Origin: Betaproteobacteria bacterium
GTDB taxonomy: Bacteria; Pseudomonadota; Gammaproteobacteria; Burkholderiales; SG8-41
Assembly (NCBI GenBank): GCA_025363575.1
Contig: JANYDM010000004.1
Coordinates: 69,246 to 133,245 of the forward strand
Direction: 5' to 3'
DNA: 64,000 nt
Made by a program: the position numbers and the translations under genes. Each line of letters starts with the position of its first letter. Position 1 is the stretch's first letter. This document shows, in pieces, positions 9,673 through 19,449 of this stretch. The notes under the pieces are model-generated. The model worked only from the letters and a program-made list of their open reading frames with translations, was not told where the DNA came from and did not search any database.

Positions 9673-9701
9673 ACAAATTAGCACAACGCAGAAACGGTTG
9701 C
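9673..9701 (-). promoter_or_regulatory. Possible sigma-70 promoter of the metal operon
   Basis: On the minus strand TTGCAA (9701-9696) and TAATTT (9678-9673) are separated by exactly 17 bases, and a TGC extends the -10 box. This would start transcription about 10-15 bases upstream of the DUF2946 gene. Both boxes are only moderate matches. I looked for a Zur-type palindrome around it and saw none that was convincing. Confidence 0.35.
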
Positions 9702-9788
9702 AAAAGCGCGCGTCACGAACGCCTGGACGGCTGCTATATACTCGTCGCAGCCATTCCTACGATTTTTAGCTGCCGCTCTGCGCGTGCC

Positions 9789-10010
9789 ATGAAACAAGCC
9801 CTGATTTTTCTGATCAAGCTGTACCAATGGTGCCTGAGCCCGTTTTTTGGCGGGCAGTGCCGCTTTTATCCGAGCTGCTCGGCGTACGCGGCGGAAGCGA
9901 TAGACGTGCACGGTGCGTTACGCGGCAGCTGGCTCGCCATTGCACGACTGCTGCGCTGCCATCCATGGCATGCGGGCGGCGTCGATCCAGTGCCGCCTAA
10001 GAACGAGTGA
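9789..10010 (+). CDS. yidD: Membrane protein insertion efficiency factor YidD
   Basis: Small inner-membrane-associated protein that helps YidC-dependent insertion. The 73-residue product carries the family core [15 protein letters not shown] and an amphipathic N-terminus ([13 protein letters not shown]). The ATG at 9789 is the only start that gives the family length. The frame is open further upstream but encodes nothing family-like. In many bacteria yidD sits in the rpmH-rnpA-yidC cluster. Here it is detached, facing rlmI. Confidence 0.95.
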   Translation: MKQALIFLIKLYQWCLSPFFGGQCRFYPSCSAYAAEAIDVHGALRGSWLAIARLLRCHPWHAGGVDPVPPKNE

Positions 10011-10057
10011 TGAGGAATGGGTGATCAGTTATAGGTAGTTAATCACCCATTGCTCAT
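10010..10057. repeat. Inverted repeat between convergent yidD and rlmI
   Basis: Two 16-base arms (10010-10025 and 10042-10057) are complementary at 15 of 16 positions with a 16-base loop. They contain the core ATGGGTGAT. The dyad lies between two convergent genes and could act as a bidirectional terminator, though no U-tract follows. Related dyads occur at 47976-48064 and 58475-58536. Confidence 0.7.
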
Positions 10058-10073
10058 AACCCATCATCGCGGG

Positions 10074-11249
10074 TTATCCCGCAACGCGGCAAATTAATCC
10101 TTTCAGATAATCGCCCTCTGGGAAATTGAGCGCGACGGGGTGGTCCGCGCCGGCGCTCAAGTGCTCTACGATCTGCGCATCGACGCCGGCATCCAGCGCT
10201 GCGCCCGCCACGATCTTCTGGAACAAATCGCGCGGCACTCCGCCCGAACATGAAAACGTGAACAACAATCCGCCGGGCCGCAAAAGCTTGAACGCGAGCA
10301 AATTGATGTCTTTGTACGCGCGCGAAGCTTTTTCGGCGTGCGCGGCGGTGGGCGCGAATTTCGGCGGGTCGAGCACGATCAGATCAAAACCGCGCGCCTG
10401 ATCGCGCATTTTGCGCAGCAGCTGGAACACATCGCCTTCGATGCACTCGACGGCCGGCAGCTTGTTGAGCGCGATATTGCGCTTCAACAATTCCAGCGCC
10501 GGCCCGGAACTGTCGATCGACGTTACCGCGGCGGAGCCGCCGGCGAGCGCGGCGACGGTGAACCCGCCCGTGTAGGCGAAACAGTCGAGCACGTCGCGCT
10601 TTTCGGCCAGTTCGCGCACGCGCACCCGATTCGCGCGCTGATCGAGATAGAAACCCGTTTTGTGCCCGTGCGCCACGTCGACTTCGAACATGGCGCCCGT
10701 TTCGTATATATGCATGGGCGCGGCCGGCGCGGCGCCGCGCAACAAGCCGACGCTGGGCTGCATGCCTTCAAGCGCGAGCACGTCCGCATCGGAACGTTCA
10801 TAAATCGTATGCGGTTGCACGACTGCCATTACCGCGTCGGCGACGGCATCGCGCCAGCGCAGCGCACCGGCGCTCGACAGTTGCAGCACCACCGTCTCGG
10901 CATAGCGGTCGATGACCACGCCCGGCAAGCCGTCGGATTCCGCGTGCACGAGCCGCGCGGTATCGGTGGTCGGCAGCAGATGCGCGCGCAGAGTCACGGC
11001 GCGCGCAATGCGCTCCTTGAAAAACGCGGCGTCTATTTCGCGCTTGCGCCAGTCCCAGACGCGCGCGACGATGTTCGAGTTCGGATTGCAGGCGGCAACG
11101 GCGAGGAATTCACCATCGCTGCTTTGTATTTCTACGGTTTCGCCGGGCGCCGGCTCGCCCGTCAATTTCGCAACTGCGCCGGAGAATACCCACGGATGAC
11201 GGCGCTTGAGCGATTTTTCGCGCCCAGGCTTCAGAATGAGTTTATGCAA
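10074..11249 (-). CDS. rlmI: 23S rRNA m5C methyltransferase, RlmI family
   Basis: SAM-dependent methyltransferase predicted to methylate a 23S rRNA cytosine (C1962 in E. coli). An N-terminal PUA domain (about residues 1-75, K-P-G-R-E-K-S-L-K-R-R-H-P-W-V-F-S-G) precedes the Rossmann fold, with L-D-C-F-A-Y-T-G-G-F as the SAM-binding motif I, D-P-P-K-F-A as motif IV and the catalytic Cys in F-S-C-S-G-G. The length of 391 residues is normal. It is first in sequence after the yidD-side dyad and is followed on the minus strand by no closely linked gene. xerC lies 36 bases upstream. Confidence 0.92.
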   Translation of the reverse strand: MHKLILKPGREKSLKRRHPWVFSGAVAKLTGEPAPGETVEIQSSDGEFLAVAACNPNSNIVARVWDWRKREIDAAFFKERIARAVTLRAHLLPTTDTARLVHAESDGLPGVVIDRYAETVVLQLSSAGALRWRDAVADAVMAVVQPHTIYERSDADVLALEGMQPSVGLLRGAAPAAPMHIYETGAMFEVDVAHGHKTGFYLDQRANRVRVRELAEKRDVLDCFAYTGGFTVAALAGGSAAVTSIDSSGPALELLKRNIALNKLPAVECIEGDVFQLLRKMRDQARGFDLIVLDPPKFAPTAAHAEKASRAYKDINLLAFKLLRPGGLLFTFSCSGGVPRDLFQKIVAGAALDAGVDAQIVEHLSAGADHPVALNFPEGDYLKGLICRVAG

Positions 11250-11285
11250 AAGCCCTCCTGCTGACCGGAAACGCTGTGCTGGCGC

Positions 11286-12218
11286 TCACGTTCGTTTCTT
11301 CGCCCGCGGATGGGCCGCGTCGTAGACCTTCGCCAATTGCTGAAAATCGAGGTGGGTATAGACCTGCGTCGTCGATATGCTCGCGTGCCCGAGCATCTCC
11401 TGCACCGCGCGCAAGTCGCCGCTCGATTGCAGAACGTGCGATGCAAAAGAATGACGCAGGACGTGCGGATGCACATTAGGCGCAAGACCGAGCTTAAGCG
11501 CCCATTGCTTCATCCGGTACTGGATGGCGCGCGCGCCGAGACGTGTCCCCTTGTCCGTAACGAACAGGGCTTGGGTTTCCTCCACGACGAGGCCGGCGCG
11601 TATCTTCAGCCATTTTTTCAATGCGGCCAGCGCCTGGCTGCCCACCGGAACCACACGCGTCTTGGCGCCCTTGCCGGTGACGCGCACCGTGGCGTCCGCG
11701 TAATTAACGTCGTCCGGCGCGAGGCCCGTCAGTTCGGACAGGCGCAGCCCGGATGAGTAAAAGAGTTCCAAGATGGCCTTGTCGCGAGTCGCGAGTCCGT
11801 CATCGTCCGGCAGGTCCATCATGCGCCCGGCTTCATCCGGCGATAACGCGTGCGGCAGAGATTTCTTGGCCTTGGGCGCGCGCAGCCCGACGCATGGATT
11901 GTTCTTGTAGCCGTGGTCGCGCGCGAGGTAGCGATAGAAGCCGCGCCACGCCGAGAGCATGCGCGCAAGGCTGCGTCCGTCGAGGCCGCGTGCGTGCAAC
12001 TGCGCGACAAAGCGCCGCACATGATTAATCTGCAGAGCGGCGAGCGGGGCTTCGGCTGCGAGTTCGAACAAGGCGTCGATATCGCGCCCGTAATTTAGAA
12101 TCGTGTTTTGACTCAGCCGGCGTTCGTTCGCAAGGTGGCCGCGATAGGCGGCAAGTAACCTGGCGGCTTCCGCATTTGGCGCGGCGGCGGTTGCCGGCCC
12201 GCGCGCCTTACGCTTCAC
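11286..12218 (-). CDS. xerC: Tyrosine recombinase XerC
   Basis: Chromosome-dimer-resolving site-specific recombinase that acts at dif with XerD and FtsK. The 310-residue product has the N-terminal SAM-like core-binding domain and the C-terminal catalytic domain with every active residue: R159 (S-G-L-R-L-S-E-L), K183, H252 and R255 (H-V-L-R-H-S), H278 (L-G-H-A-S) and nucleophile Y287 (Q-V-Y-T-H-L). It is part of the conserved dapF-DUF484-xerC cluster, which marks it as the housekeeping recombinase rather than an integrase of a mobile element. Confidence 0.96.
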   Translation of the reverse strand: MKRKARGPATAAAPNAEAARLLAAYRGHLANERRLSQNTILNYGRDIDALFELAAEAPLAALQINHVRRFVAQLHARGLDGRSLARMLSAWRGFYRYLARDHGYKNNPCVGLRAPKAKKSLPHALSPDEAGRMMDLPDDDGLATRDKAILELFYSSGLRLSELTGLAPDDVNYADATVRVTGKGAKTRVVPVGSQALAALKKWLKIRAGLVVEETQALFVTDKGTRLGARAIQYRMKQWALKLGLAPNVHPHVLRHSFASHVLQSSGDLRAVQEMLGHASISTTQVYTHLDFQQLAKVYDAAHPRAKKRT

Positions 12219-12243
12219 CGTCGGCCTTCATTGCCGCCGCCTC

Positions 12244-12891
12244 TCAGGCGAGACGGCCGCTGACCGCTGCCGCGGTGACCTCGCCCAGGCGCTTTAGATA
12301 CAGCGTCCCCATTTCGGGATAAAAGCGCTGCGCGTCCTCGCTCGCCATCGCGAGCAGGCCGAAGGTCTGGCCATTTTTCAGCGCGACGTAGGCAAACGAG
12401 TGCAAATGCGCCGCCGCTTCGCCAAACCATTCGGCGGTGTCGACCATCGCGTGCGCGCTGCAGTACGGATTGGACAGGCTTTCCGCGAAATCGCGCGCTG
12501 CCGGACTAACCGCGTCGAACTCGGGCAGGTCGGCGTGCGCGCCTTCCGTCCACAGGCGCAGCACCGTATGCGGCACCGCGAAATCTTCGCGCAAATTGAA
12601 ATGCAGCGCGGCGACGACCGCCTCGACATCGCGCGCCGCGACAAGCGCCAGCGTAAGGCGATGCAGCTTCTCGCCGATCGCGTCGTTCTGCTCCCCGAAT
12701 TCGAGCAATTCGCGCAGTTTGTCCTCGAGCAACTTGCTCTTGTCGCGCAAGGTCAGTATCTGGCGCTCGCTGAGCGGAATTGCGCGGCCGCCGTGCGGAT
12801 GCGGAATCATGACCGTCGCCAGAAAATCCGCCTGCTCTTCGAAAAATTCCGGGTGCTGCTTCATGTAACTAACGATTGCATCGGGTGTCAT
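12244..12891 (-). CDS. DUF484 family protein (GAF-like)
   Basis: The 215-residue protein begins M-T-P-D-A-I-V-S-Y-M-K-Q-H-P-E-F-F, the typical DUF484 opening, followed by a helical segment (L-R-D-K-S-K-L-L-E-D-K-L-R-E-L) and a GAF-like alpha/beta domain (F-G-L-L-A-M-A-S-E-D near the end). The biochemical role is unknown. The gene is conserved between dapF and xerC in beta- and gammaproteobacteria, and that position is kept here. Confidence 0.9.
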   Translation of the reverse strand: MTPDAIVSYMKQHPEFFEEQADFLATVMIPHPHGGRAIPLSERQILTLRDKSKLLEDKLRELLEFGEQNDAIGEKLHRLTLALVAARDVEAVVAALHFNLREDFAVPHTVLRLWTEGAHADLPEFDAVSPAARDFAESLSNPYCSAHAMVDTAEWFGEAAAHLHSFAYVALKNGQTFGLLAMASEDAQRFYPEMGTLYLKRLGEVTAAAVSGRLA

Positions 12892-12927
12892 GTCTCGGGG
12901 GGTCCCTGTTTTTTGTCTTGCGCCGAT

Positions 12928-13758
12928 CTAGAGTTCGAATTCGCCGGCAAAAACCGTGACGGCAGGACCGGTCATCATCACCGGGGTGCCCTCACCCTGC
13001 CATGATATACCGAGGTCGCCGCCGCGCGTAGTGACCGTCACGCTGCCGTCGAGCAATTTGCGCTGCACGCCGGCGACGACGGCTGCGCACGCGCCGGTGC
13101 CGCAAGCCAGGGTTTCTCCCGCGCCCCGTTCGTATACGCGCAACTTGACATGGTTGCGGTCGACTATCTGCGTGTAGCCTGCATTCACGCGCTGGGGGAA
13201 GCGCGGATGCCGTTCGATGGCCGGTCCTTCGGACTGCACGGGCGCGAGCTCGATGTCGGCCACCACCTGCACTGCGTGGGGATTTCCCATCGACAGCACG
13301 CTGATTTCAACTTCATGCCCGCACGCCTTCAGCAAATAAGTCGCGGCGCGCGATGGCGCGTCGAACGGAATGCGCGACGGTTCGAATTCGGGCACGCCCA
13401 TGTCGACGGTGACAAGTCCGTCGGCTTCGAGGCGCGGAACGATTACGCCCGCCAGCGTGCCAACGCGGATTTCGGTCTTGGCGGTCAGCCCTTGTTCGTG
13501 GACGAAGCGGACGAAACACCGCGCGCCGTTGCCGCATTGCTCGACCTCGCCGCCGTCGGCGTTGAAAATGCGGTAATAGAAATCGGTGTCCGGCGTTCGC
13601 GGCGGCTCGACCTGCAGGATCTGGTCGCAACCGACGCCGAAATGACGGTCGGCCATCCTGCGCAGCTGCGCGGGACTCAACACGAGCGGCGCACGCGTCG
13701 CGTCGAGCACGACGAAGTCGTTGCCCAGACCCTGCATCTTGGTGAATTTCAAACGCAT
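12928..13758 (-). CDS. dapF: Diaminopimelate epimerase
   Basis: Cofactor-independent racemase converting LL- to meso-diaminopimelate for lysine and peptidoglycan synthesis. The chosen ATG gives [15 protein letters not shown], the standard DapF N-terminus. An upstream in-frame start at 13785 adds nine atypical residues. The two catalytic cysteines are in E-Q-C-G-N-G-A-R-C and L-A-C-G-T-G-A-C. The length of 276 residues is standard. The start overlaps the end of the upstream CoA-binding gene by 10 bases. Confidence 0.97.
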   Translation of the reverse strand: MRLKFTKMQGLGNDFVVLDATRAPLVLSPAQLRRMADRHFGVGCDQILQVEPPRTPDTDFYYRIFNADGGEVEQCGNGARCFVRFVHEQGLTAKTEIRVGTLAGVIVPRLEADGLVTVDMGVPEFEPSRIPFDAPSRAATYLLKACGHEVEISVLSMGNPHAVQVVADIELAPVQSEGPAIERHPRFPQRVNAGYTQIVDRNHVKLRVYERGAGETLACGTGACAAVVAGVQRKLLDGSVTVTTRGGDLGISWQGEGTPVMMTGPAVTVFAGEFEL

Positions 13759-14165
13759 TCCCGGCGATAGTCGCGGTAGATGCAACGGTCCATGATCACC
13801 GTCATGCCGGCATCGCGCGCGCGTTGCGCCGCCGACTCATTGACGATGCCCTCTTGTATCCACAACGCCGGCATCTTGAGCGCAATACATTCGTCGACGA
13901 CGGCATCGATGAATTCCGCAGCGCGGAATACATCGACGAGATCGACTGAGACGTCGATGTCGCTCAGTCGCGCATAGGCTTTTTCGCCCAGCACTTCATT
14001 GACCGCCGGACGTACGGGAATGACCCTGTAGCCGGCCTTTTGCAAGGCGGCGGCAATCGCATAGCTCGGGCGCGCTGGATTGGGCGAAAGGCCCACGACC
14101 GCGATGTTCTTCACGCGCTTCAACAGCGCGCAGCGCTCTTCTGGTCCGGGATTCTCGAACATCAA
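13749..14165 (-). CDS. CoA-binding (YccU-type) Rossmann-fold protein
   Basis: Small cytosolic protein of 138 residues with a CoA-binding fold like succinyl-CoA synthetase alpha: [14 protein letters not shown] is the nucleotide-binding loop, and [11 protein letters not shown] near residue 100 is the second family motif. The precise reaction is unknown for the family. The ATG at 14165 overlaps the stop of the GNAT gene upstream, and its own end overlaps dapF, so it is inside a tightly coupled operon. ATG 14162 is an equally possible start. Confidence 0.88.
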   Translation of the reverse strand: MMFENPGPEERCALLKRVKNIAVVGLSPNPARPSYAIAAALQKAGYRVIPVRPAVNEVLGEKAYARLSDIDVSVDLVDVFRAAEFIDAVVDECIALKMPALWIQEGIVNESAAQRARDAGMTVIMDRCIYRDYRRECV

Positions 14166-14677
14166 ATCGCCCTGGTCATTATAAAATCATCCATCACAAA
14201 TCCGCCGCCGATGTCCTTGACCACGGCGTCGGCAATGCAAAACCCGTTCTTTTCGTAGGCGGCAATCGCGCTCCGGTTGCGTTTGTTCACCGCCAGCACA
14301 AGCGTAGAGCACCCATAACTGCGCGCAGTGACCACCGCGCGATCCAGCAGCATACCGCCGTAGCCCCTGCGCTGATGCGCGGGATGAACGTAGAGCTTGT
14401 CGAGCTTCATCTCGCCCGATGTGCGTGTCATCAGGTAAGACGCGAATCCGGCGATGCGCCCGTCGACCAGCAACTGGTCCCACCAGATGTCTCCGCGTTG
14501 CAGTTCAGCACGCACCGCTGCCGGATCGTAGCGCTGTGCCAGCATGTATTCTATCTGCGCCGCGCTGATGATGGCGGGATAATGCGCGCGCCAGATTTCC
14601 GCCGCGAGCACGCATAAAGCTTCGACGTCGCCCAACCCGACGCGCGTCACGCGGACCACCGCCGCTTTATTGTTCAT
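14162..14677 (-). CDS. GNAT family N-acetyltransferase
   Basis: Predicted acetyl-CoA-dependent acyltransferase of unknown substrate. The acetyl-CoA-binding motif A is L-Y-V-H-P-A-H-Q-R-R-G-Y-G, near residues 96-108, and the C-terminal N-x-x-A-I-A-A-Y-E-K-N-G-F is motif B. Starting at the ATG giving M-N-N-K-A-A-V-V yields 171 residues, normal for the family. The longer frame from 14755 adds a cysteine/arginine-rich stretch that only mirrors lpxL in another frame. It overlaps lpxL by 11 bases and the CoA-binding gene by 4. Confidence 0.87.
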   Translation of the reverse strand: MNNKAAVVRVTRVGLGDVEALCVLAAEIWRAHYPAIISAAQIEYMLAQRYDPAAVRAELQRGDIWWDQLLVDGRIAGFASYLMTRTSGEMKLDKLYVHPAHQRRGYGGMLLDRAVVTARSYGCSTLVLAVNKRNRSAIAAYEKNGFCIADAVVKDIGGGFVMDDFIMTRAI

Positions 14678-15542
14678 AGAAGCTGGTTTCACCCGGCGGC
14701 CGCGTCTTGAAGCGCTTGTGCAGCCAGTAGTATTGCGCGGGCATTTCGCGCACACGCGCTTCGATGAACTGGTTCATGCGCGTTGCGTCGGCGACCGGAT
14801 CGCCGGTCGGAAAATCCTCCCACGCCGGATAGAGTTTAACGACGTAGCCGGCGCTGCCGGGCAACTGACGGGTGACGCACGGGACGATGACCGCACCGGC
14901 TATCGCTGCTATGCGCGACAAACCGCTGATGGTCGCCGCAGGCACGCCGAAAAACGGCGCGAACACGGAATCCCGCGCGCCGAGATCCATGTCGGGCAGG
15001 TAATAGACAGGCTCGCCGTTCTTCAGCGATCGAATCAATGGCCGTATGCCGTCCTGCCGCGCGAACAGCGTCGACTGCCCGAAGCGCACTCTGCCCCGCA
15101 AGAAGGCCTCGTCAGCGGCCGTGCTCTTCTGCCGGCTGTAAATCGAATTTAGGCGGTGCCCTTCGGCGCCCAGCCGGATGCCGCCCATGTCGAGACCGAT
15201 GAAATGCGGCGCGAGCAGGATGACGGAGCGATTAGCCATCCCGCGCCAATGCTCGAGTCCCTCGACCCGCACCAGCGCCTCTATGTCCGCTTTCGATCCC
15301 CACCACAGCACGCCGTGCTCCAGCAAGCTGCGGCCGAACGCATGAAAATGATCGCGCGCGAGCTGCCGGCGCGCAGCTACCGACAGCGCGGGAAAACATG
15401 TTCGCAGATTGGCAAAAACTATACGTCGACGCGCCCCCGCCAGTGCGTACAACAACATGCCGAGCGCTGAACCTGCACGCGCCAGCAAAGCGCGCGGCAG
15501 AAAGTGCGCCAGCCAGATCAGCGCTATGCCCAACCGTATCAT
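14667..15542 (-). CDS. lpxL: Lipid A biosynthesis lauroyl (or related) acyltransferase, LpxL/HtrB family
   Basis: Inner-membrane acyltransferase that adds a secondary acyl chain to lipid A. The N-terminal membrane segment is clear, and the catalytic H-x4-D motif is H-F-I-G-L-D (H113, D118). A later stretch, L-P-D-M-D-L-G-A-R-D-S-V-F, is characteristic of the family. The length of 291 residues is standard. It is divergent from metK, an arrangement common in betaproteobacteria. Acyl-chain specificity cannot be read from sequence, so the lauroyl name is by family. Confidence 0.92.
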   Translation of the reverse strand: MIRLGIALIWLAHFLPRALLARAGSALGMLLYALAGARRRIVFANLRTCFPALSVAARRQLARDHFHAFGRSLLEHGVLWWGSKADIEALVRVEGLEHWRGMANRSVILLAPHFIGLDMGGIRLGAEGHRLNSIYSRQKSTAADEAFLRGRVRFGQSTLFARQDGIRPLIRSLKNGEPVYYLPDMDLGARDSVFAPFFGVPAATISGLSRIAAIAGAVIVPCVTRQLPGSAGYVVKLYPAWEDFPTGDPVADATRMNQFIEARVREMPAQYYWLHKRFKTRPPGETSFYEQ

Positions 15543-15604
15543 CGGATCAGGCGCGCGCGCTGCAAGATGGGGTTCGTAAGACGCAGGATGCCAACTTTAT
15601 TTTG

Positions 15605-15612
15605 CTATAATG
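15605..15612 (+). promoter_or_regulatory. Extended -10 promoter element of metK
   Basis: A perfect TATAAT at 15607-15612 is preceded by TGC (TGn), which makes an extended -10 element 32 bases upstream of the metK ATG. No good -35 box is seen at the expected distance, which such promoters tolerate. The lpxL start lies just 60 bases to the left on the other strand. Confidence 0.65.
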
Positions 15613-15643
15613 CGCCGCTTTATCACTTCACCGACCGCCAACA

Positions 15644-16804
<1,161 letters not shown>

Positions 16805-16815
16805 GCGGCCTTGCG

Positions 16816-16846
16816 AAAAAACGCCGGCCTCTGCGCCGGCGTTTTT
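16816..16846 (+). terminator. Rho-independent terminator after metK
   Basis: An 8-bp perfect stem, ACGCCGGC (16821-16828) with GCCGGCGT (16835-16842), a 6-base loop, a preceding run of As and a following T-run (16842-16846). It ends the metK transcript 12 bases after its stop codon. The A-run on the other side would allow use from the minus strand, but no minus gene ends here. Confidence 0.88.
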
Positions 16847-16871
16847 ACTTGTGCGGCCACCTGGCGCTCGC

Positions 16872-16901
16872 ATGACAGGGCCTGTCTCTTTGCGCTACAA
16901 T
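16872..16901 (+). promoter_or_regulatory. Sigma-70 promoter of the ahcY-metF riboswitch transcript
   Basis: ATGACA (16872-16877, five of six matches to the -35 consensus) and TACAAT (16896-16901, five of six to the -10) are 18 bases apart. Transcription would begin near 16908, directly at the first stem of the SAH riboswitch (16911). The position supports both calls. Confidence 0.65.
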
Positions 16902-16910
16902 TCGCCCGCT

Positions 16911-17079
16911 CCCGAGGAGCGTTGCGACGGTCGCCTTCAGTGCGCCGCCAGGCTCGGGATGTCGGGTGGTACGAACAAAGAGGGCGATGCCCCCTTGTTA
17001 ATTCCCCGATTCAGCGCAAGCCCGATAGCACGAAGATTCATACCGGGTTTGCCTGTGACAATTTGCAACGGCGCTCACG
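16911..17079 (+). ncRNA. SAH riboswitch (S-adenosylhomocysteine-sensing leader of ahcY)
   Basis: The conserved SAH-riboswitch blocks are all visible: CCCGAGGAGCGTTGCGACGG at 16911-16930, CCAGGCTCGGG at 16948-16958 and AACGGCGCTCACG at 17067-17079. Stem P1 pairs CCCGAG (16911-16916) with CTCGGG (16953-16958). The pseudoknot pairs GAGCG (16917-16921) with CGCTC (17072-17076). The ribosome-binding region of ahcY contains the same GAGCG (17102-17106), so the CGCTC strand could alternatively hide it, consistent with the known ligand-on behaviour. The insert between P1 and the pseudoknot is long (about 110 bases) and contains its own hairpin near 16976-16999. Confidence 0.9.
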
Positions 17080-17110
17080 AACTTTTTTCTGCACAGGAAA
17101 GGAGCGCGTG

Positions 17111-18538
17111 ATGAACGCCGCTACGCAAAAACCATTTACCGACTACAAAGTCGCCGACATGGCGCTGGCCGGCTTCGGCCGCAAGGAAATCGCTATCGCC
17201 GAGACCGAGATGCCCGGGCTCGTCGCGATTCGCGAAGAATTCAAGGGCAAGCAGCCGCTGAAAGGCGCGCGCATCGCGGGCTCGTTGCACATGACGATTC
17301 AGACCGCCGTGCTGATCGAAACGCTGGCCGAGCTTGGCGCCGACATCCGCTGGGCATCGTGCAACATTTTCTCGACGCAGGATCACGCGGCTGCCGCCAT
17401 CGCGGCGCGCGGAATTCCGGTATTCGCTTACAAGGGCGAAACGCTCGAGGATTACTGGGATTACACCCACCGCATCCTGGAATGGCCCGGTAACGGAAAT
17501 GAGGGCGGCGCGCCCAACATGATTCTCGACGACGGCGGCGATGCAACGCTGCTGGTAACGCTCGGCGCCCAGCATGAGAAAGCAGGCACGCAACCGCCTG
17601 AAGGCAGCAACGAAGAGGAACAAATCCTGTTCGCGACGATGCGCAAAACGCTCAAGGCGAAACCGGGTTTCTACACCAAAATACAGGCGAGCATTAAAGG
17701 GGTGACCGAAGAGACCACGACCGGCGTGCACCGCCTGTACCAGATGGAAAAGGAAGGCCGCCTGCCGTTTCCGGCGATCAACGTCAACGATTCGGTGACA
17801 AAATCGAAATTCGACAATCTGTACGGCTGCCGCGAATCGCTGGTCGATGCCATCAAGCGCGCGACCGACGTGATGATCGCGGGCAAAGTTGCGGTTGTCG
17901 CCGGCTACGGCGACGTTGGCAAGGGAAGCGCTGAAGCTCTGCGCGCTTTGTCGGCGCAGGTGTGGGTCACTGAAGTCGATCCGATCTGCGCGCTGCAGGC
18001 GGCGATGGAGGGCTTCCGCGTCGTCACTATGGACTACGCCGCGGACAAGGCGGATATTTTCGTCACCGCCACCGGCAATCTTTCAGTGATCACGCACGAC
18101 CACATGAAGCGCATGAAGCACAACGCGATCGTGTGCAACATCGGGCACTTCGATTCCGAAATCGAGATTGCAAGCCTGAAGCAATACACCTGGGACAACA
18201 TCAAACCGCAGGTCGACCACGTCGTGTTCCCGGATGGCAAACGCCTGATCGTGCTCGCAGAAGGACGCCTCGTAAACCTCGGCTGCGGCACCGGGCACCC
18301 GTCGTTCGTGATGTCGAATTCTTTCACCAACCAGACGCTCGCGCAGATCGAACTCTTCGTGAACGGCGGCAAGTACGAGAACAAGGTCTACACTCTGCCC
18401 AAGCATCTCGACGAAAAAGTCGCGCGCCTGCACTTGAAGAAGCTCGGCGTTGACCTGACGGTTTTGTCCGAAACCCAGTGCCGCTACCTGAGCGTGCCGG
18501 TCGACGGGCCGTACAAAGCCGACCACTACCGCTACTAG
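17111..18538 (+). CDS. ahcY: Adenosylhomocysteinase (SAH hydrolase)
   Basis: NAD-dependent enzyme that splits SAH into homocysteine and adenosine, removing product inhibition of methyltransferases. The ATG at 17111 follows an AAAGGAG ribosome-binding site. The open frame reaches further upstream, but that part is riboswitch. The NAD loop [10 protein letters not shown] lies near residue 262, followed by [10 protein letters not shown]. The C-terminal K-A-D-H-Y-R-Y is the family tail. The length of 475 residues is normal for the longer bacterial form. metF follows after 9 bases. Confidence 0.98.
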   Translation: MNAATQKPFTDYKVADMALAGFGRKEIAIAETEMPGLVAIREEFKGKQPLKGARIAGSLHMTIQTAVLIETLAELGADIRWASCNIFSTQDHAAAAIAARGIPVFAYKGETLEDYWDYTHRILEWPGNGNEGGAPNMILDDGGDATLLVTLGAQHEKAGTQPPEGSNEEEQILFATMRKTLKAKPGFYTKIQASIKGVTEETTTGVHRLYQMEKEGRLPFPAINVNDSVTKSKFDNLYGCRESLVDAIKRATDVMIAGKVAVVAGYGDVGKGSAEALRALSAQVWVTEVDPICALQAAMEGFRVVTMDYAADKADIFVTATGNLSVITHDHMKRMKHNAIVCNIGHFDSEIEIASLKQYTWDNIKPQVDHVVFPDGKRLIVLAEGRLVNLGCGTGHPSFVMSNSFTNQTLAQIELFVNGGKYENKVYTLPKHLDEKVARLHLKKLGVDLTVLSETQCRYLSVPVDGPYKADHYRY

Positions 18539-18547
18539 CCGACCATC

Positions 18548-19393
18548 GTGGAATCGCAGAAAAAATTTCCGCGCACCTACAGTTTCGAGTTCTTCCCGCC
18601 GAATACGCCGGAAGGCCAGGAAAAACTGCGCGCCACGACCAAGCAGCTCGCGCAGCTCAACCCGAAGTTTTTTTCGGTCACCTACGGCGCGGGCGGCTCG
18701 ACCCGCGAGCGCACCTTGGGCACAGTACTCGACATTCGCGCCATGGGCCACGCCGCGGCGCCGCACATCTCGTGCGTGGCGTCGACGCGCGAAGGCATAC
18801 GCGAATGGCTGCAGCGCTACAAAGACCACGGCATCAAGCACCTCGTGGCTTTGCGCGGCGATCTGCCGTCGGGTCTCGCGGCGGCGGGCGAATTTCGCTA
18901 CGCGAATGAGCTCGTCGAATTCATCCGCAAGGAATTCGGCCGGCATTTCATGGTCGAGGTGGCGGCCTACCCGGAAACGCATCCGCAAGCGAACAACGCG
19001 CATGACGATATCGCTGCGTTCAAGCGCAAAGTCGACGCGGGTGCCGACTCGGCGATCACTCAATATTTTTACAACGCCGAGGCCTACTTTCGTTTTGTCG
19101 ACGACTGCGAAGCGCTGGGCATCGACATTCCCATTGTGCCCGGCATCATGCCGATCGGCCGCTATTCGCAGCTCGCGCGTTTTTCGGATGCCTGCGGCGC
19201 GGAGATCCCGCGCTGGATGCGCAAAAAATTCGAGGGCTACGGCGACGATGCAGCCTCGATCCGCGCGTTCGGCCTCGACGTGGTGACGGCGCTGTGCGAT
19301 GAACTGCTGCAGCGCGGCGCGCCCGGGTTGCACTTTTACTCGCTGAACCAGGCCGGCCTGACCACCACTATATGGCAACGGCTCGGCCTGTAA
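18548..19393 (+). CDS. metF: 5,10-methylenetetrahydrofolate reductase
   Basis: FAD-dependent reduction of methylene-THF to methyl-THF, the methyl donor for methionine synthesis from the homocysteine made by AhcY. The N-terminus Y-S-F-E-F-F-P-P is the family signature, and A-L-R-G-D-L-P and P-G-I-M-P-I are also conserved. The length of 281 residues is standard. The start is GTG, 9 bases after the ahcY stop, so the gene is part of the riboswitch-led operon. Confidence 0.97.
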   Translation: MESQKKFPRTYSFEFFPPNTPEGQEKLRATTKQLAQLNPKFFSVTYGAGGSTRERTLGTVLDIRAMGHAAAPHISCVASTREGIREWLQRYKDHGIKHLVALRGDLPSGLAAAGEFRYANELVEFIRKEFGRHFMVEVAAYPETHPQANNAHDDIAAFKRKVDAGADSAITQYFYNAEAYFRFVDDCEALGIDIPIVPGIMPIGRYSQLARFSDACGAEIPRWMRKKFEGYGDDAASIRAFGLDVVTALCDELLQRGAPGLHFYSLNQAGLTTTIWQRLGL

Positions 19394-19449
19394 ACCACGC
19401 CGCGCCCTTTGCAAACTCATTCCTTCATCACTGAAGTGCGGGAGCCGTC

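Noticed and set aside
9262..9684. Minus-strand 140-codon frame overlapping the DUF2946 gene
   Set aside because: Its product is Arg/Pro/Cys-rich without a plausible signal peptide, while the other frame has a hydrophobic start and the R-G-P-P end.
9707..9737. Possible Zur box before the metal operon (GCTGC and GCAGC around TATATA)
   Set aside because: The half-sites do not fit the GTTATA-type Zur pattern and the spacing is wrong. It lies too far upstream of the promoter candidate.
18083..19420. Long minus-strand open frame (445 codons) opposite ahcY and metF
   Set aside because: It is a reverse-strand shadow of two unmistakable genes in GC-rich DNA. Its Arg/Ala-rich product has no family motif.
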